Assembly: GCF_033546935.1 (NCBI RefSeq)
Contig: NZ_CP137854.1
Span: 1,674,001 to 1,738,000, forward strand
DNA length: 64,000 nucleotides
Source of the DNA: Xylophilus sp. GOD-11R
GTDB lineage: Bacteria > Pseudomonadota > Gammaproteobacteria > Burkholderiales > Burkholderiaceae_C
Direction of reading: 5' to 3'
Each line of letters starts with the position of its first letter. The stretch's first letter is position 1. Below are positions 20,277 to 29,348 of the stretch, one piece after another. Under the pieces are notes generated by a model. That model had not been told where the DNA came from and made no database searches. It saw nothing but the letters and a program-made list of their open reading frames with translations. The translations under genes were made by a program, and so were the position numbers.

Positions 20277-20352
20277 GCGGGAGTAGCTCAGTTGGTAGAG
20301 CGCAACCTTGCCAAGGTTGAGGTCGAGAGTTCGAGACTCTTCTCCCGCTCCA
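20277..20352 (+). tRNA. tRNA-Gly (anticodon GCC), copy 1
   Basis: A 76-nt standard cloverleaf with acceptor GCGGGAG/CTCCCGC, D-loop AGCTCAGTTGGTAGAGC, anticodon GCC at 20310-20312, TTCGAGAC T-loop and encoded CCA. Its sequence is identical to the copy at 21349. It is followed by its own terminator-like hairpin. Confidence 0.98.
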
Positions 20353-20359
20353 CATTCCA

Positions 20360-20385
20360 AAGGGAAGCCTCGGCTTCCCTTTTTC
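20360..20385 (+). terminator. Terminator after tRNA-Gly copy 1
   Basis: Nine-bp arms AAGGGAAGC / GCTTCCCTT around a CTCG loop, then TTTT. It separates tRNA-Gly from tRNA-Cys only 20 nt later, so tRNA-Cys needs read-through or its own promoter. Confidence 0.85.
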
Positions 20386-20404
20386 GTCGAAAGACGCGGA
20401 ATAC

Positions 20405-20478
20405 GGCGCGATAGCAAAGCGGTTATGCCCCGGATTGCAAATCCGGTTAGCCCGGTTCGACTCCGGGTCGCGCCTCCA
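20405..20478 (+). tRNA. tRNA-Cys (anticodon GCA)
   Basis: A 74-nt cloverleaf with acceptor GGCGCGA/TCGCGCC, D-arm AGCAAAGCGGTTATGC, anticodon GCA at 20437-20439, GGTTCGACTCC T-arm and encoded CCA. It is the second member of a Gly-Cys-Leu tRNA group. Confidence 0.97.
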
Positions 20479-20772
20479 TCTATATCTAGTACGCTTCGGA
20501 GTCGCCAGCACAGCGTTCCGATGGCGTGAGGATTGATCCGCTTTTCACTGATTTTCGGCACTGATGATGCCGAGTTGTCGCGAAGCGGCATGGGGCGTCG
20601 CGTCAGGCTGGGCGGTCCGACGGTTTGCGGTCGGGATGCTCGGTGATGAATCATTCGGGTGTAATTTTTTATCCCCTGAAAAGCAGTGAATGATGACCTT
20701 AGGTCTCGTTAGTTATAACCGGTATTCGTCGATATTTTCGACTGGCTTGCTCTGCTAGAATTCAGCGGCTGT
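20479..20772. other. Gene-free spacer between tRNA-Cys and tRNA-Leu
   Basis: About 294 nt of lower GC than the flanking genes. I see no coding sequence with plausible codon use and no tRNA or terminator. TAGAATTC just before the tRNA-Leu (about 20754) resembles the -10 region used by the neighbouring tRNA-Gly genes. Confidence 0.5.
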
Positions 20773-20859
20773 GCCGGCATGGCGAAATTGGTATACGCAT
20801 GGGACTTAAAATCCTTGCTCGGAAACGGGGTGCGGGTTCGAGTCCCGCTGCCGGCACCA
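20773..20859 (+). tRNA. tRNA-Leu (anticodon UAA)
   Basis: An 87-nt class II tRNA with acceptor GCCGGCA/TGCCGGC, D-arm GGCGAAATTGGTATACGC, anticodon TAA at 20807-20809, a long variable arm, GGTTCGAGTCC T-arm and encoded CCA. Confidence 0.97.
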
Positions 20860-21348
20860 GAGGTGCTTTCAGCAATCGATGCTGTTATGCGCCTGTGGTT
20901 TTTGATGGCCTGCAATATTTAGCAGACAATATCAACGTCCGTGGTTGTACTTGATTGAAGTTGGCTGAGATTCAATATTGGTTCGTTGAATATCGTCCCA
21001 TTATTGAACCATGCGGACATTCATCTCTTCGCGATGACTCGTTTCAGTTGTGATGCAACGCGTTGCGCTGATGGCCCCAGGGCTTGCCGATGACGCGAGC
21101 GTTGCATTGCCTCGCGCATAGCGATGGCGAAGCCGCATCGACCGGGGCTGTCGACTGCGGGGCGAGTCATTCGATGGTTGGCGAAAGCAGGGCCTACGAC
21201 TTGGAAGCTGCTGCAACGATGGCCCTCCATCGCCTCGTGCGGTCTGAAGTCGTCAAAAAATTTGAACTTCTTGCCTGCCTCGAAAAAGTTGGTATAGAAT
21301 TCGAGGCTCGGTTCAGTGCAGTACAGAAATGTACGAAGCTGCCGAAAC
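20860..21348. other. Long gene-free, lower-GC region between tRNA-Leu and tRNA-Gly copy 2
   Basis: The 489-nt stretch has no supportable gene: short frames on both strands lack normal codon bias and start signals. Its first third is clearly AT-richer than the chromosome around it. The last 54 nt hold the TAGAATTCGAG element (21295) shared with tRNA-Gly copy 1, with TTGCCT 17 nt upstream of TATAGA as a possible promoter. tRNA flanks are favoured integration sites, but no integrase, att repeat or mobile-gene remnant is visible. Confidence 0.5.
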
Positions 21349-21424
21349 GCGGGAGTAGCTCAGTTGGTAGAGCGCAACCTTGCCAAGGTTGAGGTCGAGA
21401 GTTCGAGACTCTTCTCCCGCTCCA
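21349..21424 (+). tRNA. tRNA-Gly (anticodon GCC), copy 2
   Basis: Base-for-base the same 76-nt tRNA as at 20277, anticodon GCC at 21382-21384, CCA encoded. The upstream 11-mer TAGAATTCGAG and a downstream GGAAGCC-type terminator are also shared in kind with copy 1. Confidence 0.98.
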
Positions 21425-21430
21425 AATTCG

Positions 21431-21462
21431 AAAAGGAAGCCTTTTGGGGCTTCCTTTTTTTG
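21431..21462 (+). terminator. Terminator after tRNA-Gly copy 2
   Basis: Eleven-bp arms AAAAGGAAGCC / GGCTTCCTTTT around a short loop are followed by a T run, 6 nt after the tRNA. Confidence 0.92.
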
Positions 21463-21615
21463 CTTGTGGGGGATCGATTTCGCGGCAACGCCGGACGGCG
21501 CAGACGTGCGAAAATGATGGCTTGCGGCGACATAGCTGAGAGCCACTTTTCCTTCCCGGTCGCTTGCCACGCCGAGCATCGCTTGTCGGCACGGCGACCC
21601 AGCATTCAAACATCC

Positions 21616-22248
21616 ATGTCCAGCTACAACGCTCCTTTCGAAATCCACGTTCATGGCGACGTGGTCCTGCGTTCCGACGTCACGTTCGAACAGCTGCAGG
21701 ATGCGCTTAAGCCCCTCTGGAAATACGCGGGCGCGCGTTCCTTGGCCGATGGTGCCGCCAGCGCCTACGAGGACGAACCGGGCATCGAGTTCGACGCCAA
21801 GGAGCATGTCCTGCACGTCTGCTGGACCGTCAACGGAGACGAGGATTTCCGTCAGAACCTTGACGAGATGTGCATGAGCCTGAACGAACTGGCAGAGCAG
21901 GGCGCGGCGATCGAGGTGAGCTTCTACGACGCAGACTTCGACGATGACGAAGAAGCCGACGATGCCGAAGCACGCGATGACTTTGTCATGCTGTTCGTCG
22001 GCCCCACGCCGGCGGCGATCATGCAGGTGCAACGTGACCTGCTGGTGGAAGATGTCGTCAACATGATGGAGCGCCATTTCGACGGGGCCGAGCTGGGTGG
22101 CGTCGTCGCCGAGATCGACAAGCTGTTCAGCGAGCGTTTTGAGGCGTTGGTGAATTCGCTTGAGATCGGCAAGCCGCCGCGTGGCAGTGGCGGAACCGGC
22201 CCGGCCGGCGGACACGGCGGCGGTCGGCGACCCCGCCATCTGCACTGA
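21616..22248 (+). CDS. Acidic conserved hypothetical protein
   Basis: A 210-aa cytoplasmic protein with no signal peptide or membrane helix. The N-terminal half is an alpha/beta domain (FEIHVHGDVVLRSDVTFEQL). A strongly acidic Asp/Glu cluster lies around residues 118-128. A second half follows (FVMLFVGPTPAAIMQVQRDLLVEDVVNMMERHF), and the tail is Gly/Arg/His-rich. I do not recognise its function; it resembles an uncharacterised family kept in Comamonadaceae (possibly DUF6806). The start at 21616 is the only ATG giving a compact protein, and a terminator follows at once. Confidence 0.82.
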   Translation: MSSYNAPFEIHVHGDVVLRSDVTFEQLQDALKPLWKYAGARSLADGAASAYEDEPGIEFDAKEHVLHVCWTVNGDEDFRQNLDEMCMSLNELAEQGAAIEVSFYDADFDDDEEADDAEARDDFVMLFVGPTPAAIMQVQRDLLVEDVVNMMERHFDGAELGGVVAEIDKLFSERFEALVNSLEIGKPPRGSGGTGPAGGHGGGRRPRHLH

Positions 22249-22258
22249 TCCTTACCAG

Positions 22259-22280
22259 AGCGCCTTTTCAGGCGCTTTTT
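22259..22280 (+). terminator. Terminator after the acidic hypothetical gene
   Basis: Arms AGCGCC / GGCGCT around TTTTCA are followed by seven T, 10 nt after the stop and between convergent genes (murI lies on the minus strand). Confidence 0.88.
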
Positions 22281-22297
22281 TTCGTCCCGCGTATGGC

Positions 22298-23143
22298 TCA
22301 GGCCGAGACGGCGCAAGAGCTTGATAGCCCCAGCCATTTTCGCGCGGCCGCTTCCAGCAAGGCCGGGTCGCCGGTGCTCTCGAATTCCACCCTGCCTCCG
22401 ACCTCGCCGATCGTCCTGATCAAGTCGTGTCGTATCAGGAGACGCGCAGTCTGTCTGGCGACGGCGGGGCCTGTCTCGATCATCCGGATCGGTCGGTCGC
22501 CCAGCACGCGCCGCAGGGCATCGACGGCGAAGACGTAATGGGTGCAGCCGAGCACGAGGATGTCCATCTGCCCCGCTTCGTGACCAAAAGTGCCCATCGC
22601 GTTCAGATGGAGCTCACAGAGGGATTGGGTATGGGCAGCTGACGCCGCGCCCGGTGACATCACTTCGTCCTCGATGGCGGCGGCCAGGCCGTCGCAGCCC
22701 CGGACGACGACTTCGCCTGCACCGGCCAGCGAGGTGACCAGGGCGCTGAACTTCGCGCTGGATACCGTGCCCTGCGTCGCAATGACGCCGATGCGGCCGG
22801 TCCGGGTTTCAGCCAAGGCGGGCTTCACCGCGGGCTCTACGCCGACGAGAGGAAGGTCCGGGTGCTCGGCGCGCAACAAATGGATGGCCGCCGTGGTTGC
22901 GGTATTGCAGGCGACGACGAGAGCCTTGATGCCGTGTCGATCGCGCAGTTTGCCGGTGACCATGCGTGCTCGCGCGATGGCATGGCTGTCGCCGCGTTCG
23001 CCATAGGGGGCATATCCGCTGTCGGCCAGATAGACGAAGTGCTCCCGCGGCAAGGTTTCGCGCAACGCCTGCAGCACGCTCAGGCCGCCGATGCCGCTGT
23101 CGAAAACCCCGATCGGTGCGTCCGGAGAGGGGAGTTGATGCAT
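22298..23143 (-). CDS. murI: Glutamate racemase
   Basis: A 281-aa cofactor-independent racemase that supplies D-glutamate for peptidoglycan. The two catalytic cysteines lie in VVACNTATTAAI and LGCTHYVF, with the DSGIGGLSVL N-terminal motif and the YLADSGYAPYG substrate loop. Length is normal. It is minus strand, about 118 nt downstream of the class I fumarase gene on the same strand, and could share its transcript. Confidence 0.96.
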   Translation of the reverse strand: MHQLPSPDAPIGVFDSGIGGLSVLQALRETLPREHFVYLADSGYAPYGERGDSHAIARARMVTGKLRDRHGIKALVVACNTATTAAIHLLRAEHPDLPLVGVEPAVKPALAETRTGRIGVIATQGTVSSAKFSALVTSLAGAGEVVVRGCDGLAAAIEDEVMSPGAASAAHTQSLCELHLNAMGTFGHEAGQMDILVLGCTHYVFAVDALRRVLGDRPIRMIETGPAVARQTARLLIRHDLIRTIGEVGGRVEFESTGDPALLEAAARKWLGLSSSCAVSA

Positions 23144-23261
23144 GGCGTGGATCGGTGTCTTGGCGGCGGAGCAATCGGCGATTATTTCACCGGTCGACTA
23201 CCGCCATGCAGTATGCAGGCTTGCCGTGGTGCTGGCGGCACCACGGCAGCCTGCCGGCCGT

Positions 23262-24815
23262 TCAGGTCGAGGCGACCTCGATACCCTTGAACTCGCCGAG
23301 CGCGATGCGCTTCTGCCACTCGGCCGGGCCGGTGACATGCGCATTGGTGCCCCCTGAATCGACCGCGACGGTTACCGGCATGTCGACCACGTCGAATTCG
23401 TAGATGGCTTCCATGCCGAGGTCGGCAAAACCCACGACTTCCGCCTTCTTGATGGCCTTGCTCACCAGGTAGGCAGCGCCGCCCACTGCCATGAGATAGG
23501 CGCTCTGGTGCTTCTTGATCGCCTCGACCGCCACCGCGCCGCGCTCGGCCTTGCCGACCATGGCGATGAGACCGGTTTCGGCCAGCATCATCTCGGTGAA
23601 CTTGTCCATGCGGGTGGAGGTGGTCGGGCCGGCGGGGCCGACGGCCTCGTCGCGCACCGGGTCGACCGGGCCGACGTAATAGATGACGCGATTCTTGAAG
23701 TCGACCGGCAGCGGCTCACCCTTGGCGAGCATGTCCTGGATGCGCTTGTGCGCCGCGTCGCGGCCGGTGAGCATCTTGCCGTTGAGCAGCAGGGTATCGC
23801 CGGGCTTCCAGCTGGCGACTTCCTCGCGGGTCAGCGTGTTCAGGTCGACGCGACGGCTCTTGTTGTAGTCGGGCGCCCAATCGATCTTGGGCCACAGGTC
23901 GAGCGACGGGGCTTCGAGGTAGGCGGGGCCGGTGCCGTCCATCACGAAGTGTGCGTGACGGGTGGCGGCGCAGTTGGGAATCATCGCGACCGGCTTGCTG
24001 GCGGCGTGGGTCGGATACATCTTGATCTTGATGTCGAGCACGGTGGTCAGGCCGCCGAGGCCCTGGGCGCCGATACCCAGCGCGTTGACCTTTTCATAGA
24101 GCTCGAGGCGCAGCTCTTCGACCTGCGTGAGCTTTTCGCCCTTGGCGGACTTTTCCTGCAGCTCGTACATGTCGATGTCGTCCATCAGGCTTTCCTTGGC
24201 CGAGAGGACCGCCTTTTCGGCCGTGCCGCCGATGCCGATGCCCAGCATGCCCGGCGGGCACCAACCGGCGCCCATGGTCGGCACCGTCTTGAGCACCCAG
24301 TCGACCAGTGAGTCGCTCGGGTTGAGCATGACCATCTTGCTCTTGTTCTCGCTGCCGCCACCCTTGGCAGCGACGGTGACGTCGAGTTTGTCGCCCGGCA
24401 CGATTTGGGTGAATATGACCGCCGGCGTGTTGTCGCCGGTGTTCTTGCGGGCGAAATGCGGATCGGCCACGACCGAGGCGCGCAGCATGTTGTCGGCGTT
24501 GTTGTAGCCGCGACGCACGCCTTCGTTGATGGCGTCCTCGAAGCTGCCGGTGAAGCCTTCGAGGCGGACATCCATGCCTACCTTGACGAAGACGTTGACG
24601 ATGCCGGTGTCCTGGCAGATGGGGCGCTGGCCGGTCGCGCTCATCTTGCTGTTGGTCAGGATCTGGGCAATGGCGTCCTTGGCAGCCGGGCTCTGCTCGC
24701 GCTGGTAGGCACGGGCGAGGTGCGCGATGAAGTCGGCCGGGTGGTAGTAGCTGATGTACTGCAGTGCAGCTGCTACCGACTCGATGAGATCGGCTTGTTT
24801 AATCGTCGTGGTCAT
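23262..24815 (-). CDS. Fumarate hydratase class I (iron-sulfur)
   Basis: A 517-aa oxygen-sensitive [4Fe-4S] fumarase that interconverts fumarate and malate. Visible features are CQDTGIVNVFVKVG, a GWCPPGMLGIGIGGT loop, NCAATRHAHF, and the C-terminal beta domain with GPAGPTTSTRMDKF and GGAAYLVSKAIK. The frame is open 45 codons upstream, but the ATG at 24815 (MTTTIKQADLIES) matches the family N terminus. A class II enzyme (fumC) lies 3 kb away, so both fumarase types are encoded here. Confidence 0.95.
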   Translation of the reverse strand: MTTTIKQADLIESVAAALQYISYYHPADFIAHLARAYQREQSPAAKDAIAQILTNSKMSATGQRPICQDTGIVNVFVKVGMDVRLEGFTGSFEDAINEGVRRGYNNADNMLRASVVADPHFARKNTGDNTPAVIFTQIVPGDKLDVTVAAKGGGSENKSKMVMLNPSDSLVDWVLKTVPTMGAGWCPPGMLGIGIGGTAEKAVLSAKESLMDDIDMYELQEKSAKGEKLTQVEELRLELYEKVNALGIGAQGLGGLTTVLDIKIKMYPTHAASKPVAMIPNCAATRHAHFVMDGTGPAYLEAPSLDLWPKIDWAPDYNKSRRVDLNTLTREEVASWKPGDTLLLNGKMLTGRDAAHKRIQDMLAKGEPLPVDFKNRVIYYVGPVDPVRDEAVGPAGPTTSTRMDKFTEMMLAETGLIAMVGKAERGAVAVEAIKKHQSAYLMAVGGAAYLVSKAIKKAEVVGFADLGMEAIYEFDVVDMPVTVAVDSGGTNAHVTGPAEWQKRIALGEFKGIEVAST

Positions 24816-24883
24816 GTTTTGGTGGGGGTGGGGGTGTTGTTCTCGCCCGATATTTTCCCACCTTCCGCCTTGCCGAAGGCGCC

Positions 24884-26023
24884 CTACAGGCCGCGCCCGA
24901 CCATCGCGCTCTGGATCGTTCCGCCGTATTTCACGATCAGGGCCGTCCATGGCACCGCGGTGCTAGATTTCAGGTTGCTGCTCGCCTTGGTCGTCAGATC
25001 GATCTGTTCGATGCTCGCGCCGCTGTAGTTGTCGGTCGTGCGCGCCACGTAGAGGTAGGGGCCATCGGCCACGAAGTCGGTCGCGATACCCCAGGCGCTG
25101 TTGGCGCCGTACACGGTGGAGGCGCCGCCATTGAAGACCCTCGATCCGCCCTGGTTGAGCGTGGTGGTGACCGGCCAGCCCTGGTTGTCGGCGCCGCCCA
25201 TGATGAGATCGGGCCGGCCGTCGTTGTTGAGGTCTACCAGTTCGATGGTGTAGATCGGGCGGTTTCGGCCGACCTGCGGCGCCAGTTCCGCATGTTCCGT
25301 GAACGAGCCGTCACCGGCGCCCAGGAACACGCGGATCGCGTTCGATGCGATGACGTTGTCGGTGGCGACGATGTCGGCGTTGCCGTCCTGATTGATGTCT
25401 GCGACGGTGACGTTGTGGAAGAAGCCGATGCCCGCCGGTATCGGCGCGACCCGGAATCTGCCACCGCCTTGGGATAGCACCGCATACATCCGCTCGCCGG
25501 GGAAGGGCGTGGCGTCGTACCCGTGGCAGCCGACCACGATGTCGGGAATGGAGTCCTTGTTGAGGTCCGCGACGGCGGCTTTTCGCGGGTGGATGCATCC
25601 GGCGCTCGTGTCGAGCATGCCGGTTTCGAGGATCCAGTTTCCTGCCACCGGGTCTCGGCTGTAGATGCCGAAGGTGCTGGCTGCAGCGCTGGTGGGCGTC
25701 GAGCTTCTCGGGTCGTAGTTCAGTCTCGCCGTGAACAATTGGAACGTTCCGTTCTGCTTGAAATCGGCCAAAACGGTGGCGTCGGACCATGAATTTCCCG
25801 GCAGTCGTACTGGCGCCAGATTAAAGTTCTTGGCGTTGAGATAGGACGTCGGTTGAACCGACGTTCCCGCAGGTACTGCCGGGAACACGACGTTGATTGG
25901 CTGCGTCTGCCCGGCACCGGAGTTGTTGTTGGAGCCCGCGTTGGAAGCTGAGTCACTTCCTCCACCGCCACACGCTGCCATGAAGGCCGACGAGATGAGC
26001 GCGAGCAATGAAATTTTGTTCAT
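24884..26023 (-). CDS. FG-GAP/VCBS-repeat-type lipoprotein
   Basis: A 379-aa predicted lipoprotein. The signal peptide ends in FMAAC with the lipid-acceptor Cys18, followed by a Gly/Ser/Asn-rich linker. The body has several copies of a calcium-type repeat: VADLNKDSIPDIVVG, VADINQDGNADIVATD and VDLNNDGRPDLIMGG, the D-x-[DN]-x-DG pattern of FG-GAP beta-propellers. It is probably anchored in the outer membrane. The ligand is unknown. The start at 26023 is chosen because it begins the signal peptide. GC is somewhat lower than in the neighbouring fumarase gene, so it may be an accessory gene. Confidence 0.85.
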   Translation of the reverse strand: MNKISLLALISSAFMAACGGGGSDSASNAGSNNNSGAGQTQPINVVFPAVPAGTSVQPTSYLNAKNFNLAPVRLPGNSWSDATVLADFKQNGTFQLFTARLNYDPRSSTPTSAAASTFGIYSRDPVAGNWILETGMLDTSAGCIHPRKAAVADLNKDSIPDIVVGCHGYDATPFPGERMYAVLSQGGGRFRVAPIPAGIGFFHNVTVADINQDGNADIVATDNVIASNAIRVFLGAGDGSFTEHAELAPQVGRNRPIYTIELVDLNNDGRPDLIMGGADNQGWPVTTTLNQGGSRVFNGGASTVYGANSAWGIATDFVADGPYLYVARTTDNYSGASIEQIDLTTKASSNLKSSTAVPWTALIVKYGGTIQSAMVGRGL

Positions 26024-26292
26024 GGTTTTGCGGAGTTCGCTGCTGAGAGTTGAAGAACGACGTTCGAGCGGCAAGAGCGACAGACCTATGACGTGATCGG
26101 CCCATTCACAAATGTTCACGTTTGTAAAATCTAAGGATACAAATGCGCTCGTTGGGTGCAATAGGGCGATGTGACTAAGCAGCGCCCGGCAGGCGGGTCC
26201 TGCGGCCCGCCCGCAGGGCAGTCGCTATTCAGTGCAAAATCCAGAAGTTGTTTACGTGTCAGGCGACATGTGTCACCATGTATCCGGGAGCC
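26024..26292. promoter_or_regulatory. Intergenic region between divergent lipoprotein and small hypothetical genes
   Basis: The 269-nt spacer is AT-rich in its first half. ACAAA-N8-TTTGT (26108-26125) forms a small imperfect dyad. A GC-rich inverted repeat (GCAGGCGGGTCC/GGCCCGCCCGC, about 26190-26216) may be a hairpin. No gene is supported. The boundary sets promoters for both flanking genes. Confidence 0.35.
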
Positions 26293-26631
26293 ATGAACGT
26301 CTTCGACCAACTTCTTTCTCAGCTTGCGGTGTCGATGCGTTCGGAAAGCCAGTTGTCATCTGTCATGGAGGTGGCGTTCTCGGCCAAGGCGGCCCTCGAC
26401 CTCGAATTCGGCGACGGCAACCGTCGTTCGCTTTCCATGACCCGATTGATGCTGCGGCTCAACCAGCCGCTCGATCGGCGCAAGCGGGTCGACACCATCT
26501 ATCGCGTTGCCGAACTGCTGGCCGCCACGTCCAACGACATTCGTCGCAGCGAAGGCAAGCCGGTGAGTACGCGCGGGGTCGATTTCTTCGACAGCCTCCC
26601 GCAAAACGACGCGCCCGACGCAGCAACCTAG
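26293..26631 (+). CDS. Small hypothetical protein (112 aa)
   Basis: The reading frame from the ATG at 26293, preceded by GGGAG, encodes 112 residues with codon use like the rest of the chromosome (mostly G or C at third positions). The sequence is helical and charged ([48 protein letters not shown]). There is no signal peptide or known motif, and I do not recognise it. It ends 7 nt before the following FAD oxidoreductase start, suggesting co-transcription. A shadow frame on the other strand is the main reason for caution. Confidence 0.6.
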   Translation: MNVFDQLLSQLAVSMRSESQLSSVMEVAFSAKAALDLEFGDGNRRSLSMTRLMLRLNQPLDRRKRVDTIYRVAELLAATSNDIRRSEGKPVSTRGVDFFDSLPQNDAPDAAT

Positions 26632-26638
26632 GACCGCC

Positions 26639-27757
26639 GTGGACCGCATCGACTGCGTGGTGATCGGCGCCGGCGTGGTGGGCCTGGCGCTCGCGCGCCA
26701 GTTGGCGCGGGCGGGGCGGGACGTGCTGGTCGTCGAGTCGGCCGGTGAGATCGGTACCGGCACGAGCTCGCGCAACAGCGAGGTGATTCATGCCGGCATC
26801 TACTACCCCACTGGCAGCCTGAAAGCCGAACTCTGCCTGCGCGGCCGGGAGCTGCTGTACGACTATTGCTCTGCTCGGAATGTCGACCACCGCCGCTGCG
26901 GGAAGTTCGTCGTGGCGACGTCGGATGCCCAGTCGGCGGCCCTCGACGGCATCCTGCGCCAGGCGCATGCCAACGGTTGCGCCGAGGTGCGGCGCATCGG
27001 CGCTGCAGACGCCATGGCACGCGAGCCAGCGCTGGTCTGCACCGACGCGCTCGAATCTCCGATGACCGGCATCGTCGACAGCCACGGCCTCATGCTGGCG
27101 TTGCAGGGCGATGCTGAACGGGCAGGCGCGTCGTTTGCCTTCGGCAGCATGGTGTTCGGTGGTCGGGTCACTCGCGCGGGGATCGAGCTGACCGTCGGCA
27201 GCGACGATTACCGGGTGCTGGCCGATCTGGTCGTCAACGCCGCCGGTCTGTGGGCGCCGTCGCTCGCGAGTCGCATCGACGGTCTGCCACCGGCCTCCGT
27301 TCCGACGGCCTGTTTTGCCAAGGGCAATTATTTCTCCCTGGCCGGCCGCTCCCCGTTCGGCCGGCTCGTCTATCCGGTGCCCGAACCTGGCGGCCTGGGC
27401 GTGCATCTGACGCTGGACTTGGCCGGGCAGGCGCGCTTCGGCCCCGATGTCGAGTGGCTGCCGCCAACGCAGTCACCCGACGCATTGGATTACCGCGTCG
27501 ATCCATCGCGCGGCGACGGTTTCTACGCGGCCATCCGCCGCTATTGGCCGCAGTTGCCCGACGGCGCGCTGGCGCCAGCCTACTCAGGCGTTCGTCCCAA
27601 GATCCTCGTGAGCGGTGGTGTGCCCGCCACCGACTTCATGCTCTGGCTGCCGGCCGACCACGGCGTGCCCGGCTATGTCGGCCTCTATGGCATCGAGTCG
27701 CCCGGGCTGACCTCCAGCCTCGCCATCGCCGAACGTGTGGCGGCGGCGCTCGCCTGA
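26639..27757 (+). CDS. FAD-dependent oxidoreductase, L-2-hydroxyglutarate dehydrogenase (LhgO)-like
   Basis: A 372-aa member of the DAO family. It has an N-terminal [16 protein letters not shown] motif (10-22), the substrate and flavin segment [23 protein letters not shown]-less C-terminal FAD contacts, and [15 protein letters not shown] near the end. These match L-2-hydroxyglutarate oxidases, which pass electrons to the membrane quinone pool and recover 2-oxoglutarate. The start is a GTG at 26639, 7 nt after the small hypothetical gene. The substrate is inferred from similarity only; other 2-hydroxy acids are possible. Confidence 0.85.
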   Translation: MDRIDCVVIGAGVVGLALARQLARAGRDVLVVESAGEIGTGTSSRNSEVIHAGIYYPTGSLKAELCLRGRELLYDYCSARNVDHRRCGKFVVATSDAQSAALDGILRQAHANGCAEVRRIGAADAMAREPALVCTDALESPMTGIVDSHGLMLALQGDAERAGASFAFGSMVFGGRVTRAGIELTVGSDDYRVLADLVVNAAGLWAPSLASRIDGLPPASVPTACFAKGNYFSLAGRSPFGRLVYPVPEPGGLGVHLTLDLAGQARFGPDVEWLPPTQSPDALDYRVDPSRGDGFYAAIRRYWPQLPDGALAPAYSGVRPKILVSGGVPATDFMLWLPADHGVPGYVGLYGIESPGLTSSLAIAERVAAALA

Positions 27758-27877
27758 CCGATCGCCCCTGTTCGTGGCGCGCCTAACCCGGGCGCATTAA
27801 GCTTTCGCGTTGCCGCGTACCAGCCGCCGCCAGTTCACGGCCTCCATCGACCACTCCAAACAACAGGGCAGTTAACT

Positions 27878-29266
27878 GTGGAATTCCGTACTGAACGAGA
27901 CACCTTCGGACCGATCGAGGTCCCCGCCGACCAGCTGTGGGGCGCGCAGACGCAGCGCTCGCTGCAGAACTTCGACATATCCGGCGAGCGGCAGCCGGTC
28001 GAGATCGTGAAGGCGCTGGCGCAGGTCAAGCGTGCATCGGCCGTCGTCAACAACAAGCTCGGATTGCAGGACGACAAGAAGACGCAGGCCATCGTGGCCG
28101 CGGCCGACGAGGTCATCGCCGGCAAGCATCCGGGCGAGTTTCCGCTCGTCGTCTGGCAAACCGGTTCGGGTACGCAGACCAACATGAACGTCAACGAGGT
28201 GCTGGCCAACCGCGCCAGCGAGCTGCTGGGCGGCGAACGTGGCGAGTCGCGCGTGGTGCACCCCAACGACGACGTCAATCGCAGCCAGTCGAGCAACGAC
28301 GTCTTTCCGACGGCGATGCATGTGGCGGCCGTGGAAGCCCTGACGCACAAGCTGCTGCCGGCCATCGCCAAGCTCAAGGCGACGCTGGAACAAAAAGCCA
28401 CCGCCTTCGACGACATCGTGAAGATCGGCCGCACCCATCTTCAGGACGCCACGCCGCTGACGCTGGGCCAGGAGATCTCTGGTTGGGCGGCGCAGTTGGC
28501 GCACGGCGAAAAGCATGTGCGCGACACCCTGCCGCATCTGTGTGAACTGGCGCTGGGCGGCACCGCGGTCGGCACCGGTCTGAATGCGCCCAAGGGCTAT
28601 GCCGAGGGCGTGGCGGCCGAGCTGGCGCGGCTGACGGGTCTACCTTTCGTGACCGCCCCGAGCAAGTTCGAGGCGCTGGCATCGGTCGACGGGCTGGTGT
28701 TCGCCCACGGTGCGTTGAAGACGCTGGCCGCCAGCATGATGAAGATCGCCAACGACGTGCGCTGGCTCTCCAGCGGCCCGCGCAGCGGCATCGGCGAGTT
28801 GAGCATTCCGGAAAACGAACCGGGCTCGTCGATCATGCCGGGCAAGGTCAATCCGACGCAGAGCGAAGCGGTCACCATGCTGGCCGCGCAGGTCTTCGGC
28901 AACGACGTGGCGATCAACTTCGGCGGTGCTTCGGGCAACTTCGAATTGAACGTCTTTCGCCCGATGGTGGCGCACAACTTCCTGCAGAGCGTGCGGCTGC
29001 TGGCCGACGGCATGGTGAGCTTCAACGATCACTGTGCCGTGGGGATCGAGCCCAATCGCGACCGCATCGCCGAGCTGGTGTCGCGTTCGCTGATGCTGGT
29101 GACGGCGCTCAACACCCACATCGGATATGACAAGGCGGCCTATATCGCCAAGAAGGCGCACAAGGAAGGCAGCAGCCTGCGCGAGGCGGCCGTAGCTTCC
29201 GGCCACGTGACGGCCGAACAGTTCGACCAGTGGGTGATTCCCGCAAACATGACCGGCAAGCATTGA
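27878..29266 (+). CDS. fumC: Fumarate hydratase class II
   Basis: A 462-aa iron-independent fumarase of the aspartase/fumarase superfamily. Diagnostic segments are [35 protein letters not shown], and the signature [15 protein letters not shown] with the mobile loop serine. The start is a GTG at 27878 ([16 protein letters not shown]), which matches the family N terminus. It is transcribed away from murI and fumarase I. Being stable to oxidation, it usually backs up the Fe-S fumarase. Confidence 0.97.
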   Translation: MEFRTERDTFGPIEVPADQLWGAQTQRSLQNFDISGERQPVEIVKALAQVKRASAVVNNKLGLQDDKKTQAIVAAADEVIAGKHPGEFPLVVWQTGSGTQTNMNVNEVLANRASELLGGERGESRVVHPNDDVNRSQSSNDVFPTAMHVAAVEALTHKLLPAIAKLKATLEQKATAFDDIVKIGRTHLQDATPLTLGQEISGWAAQLAHGEKHVRDTLPHLCELALGGTAVGTGLNAPKGYAEGVAAELARLTGLPFVTAPSKFEALASVDGLVFAHGALKTLAASMMKIANDVRWLSSGPRSGIGELSIPENEPGSSIMPGKVNPTQSEAVTMLAAQVFGNDVAINFGGASGNFELNVFRPMVAHNFLQSVRLLADGMVSFNDHCAVGIEPNRDRIAELVSRSLMLVTALNTHIGYDKAAYIAKKAHKEGSSLREAAVASGHVTAEQFDQWVIPANMTGKH

Positions 29267-29348
29267 CCGGGCCTTGGCCTTCCGGCCCTTCACCGGGAGG
29301 CGTATTTAAAAGATCAGGGAGGCGGGCAGCGCCCGCATAGGAGAAGCC

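Noticed and set aside
21084..21392. Plus-strand frame running into tRNA-Gly copy 2
   Set aside because: It ends inside a tRNA gene and has unbiased codon use.
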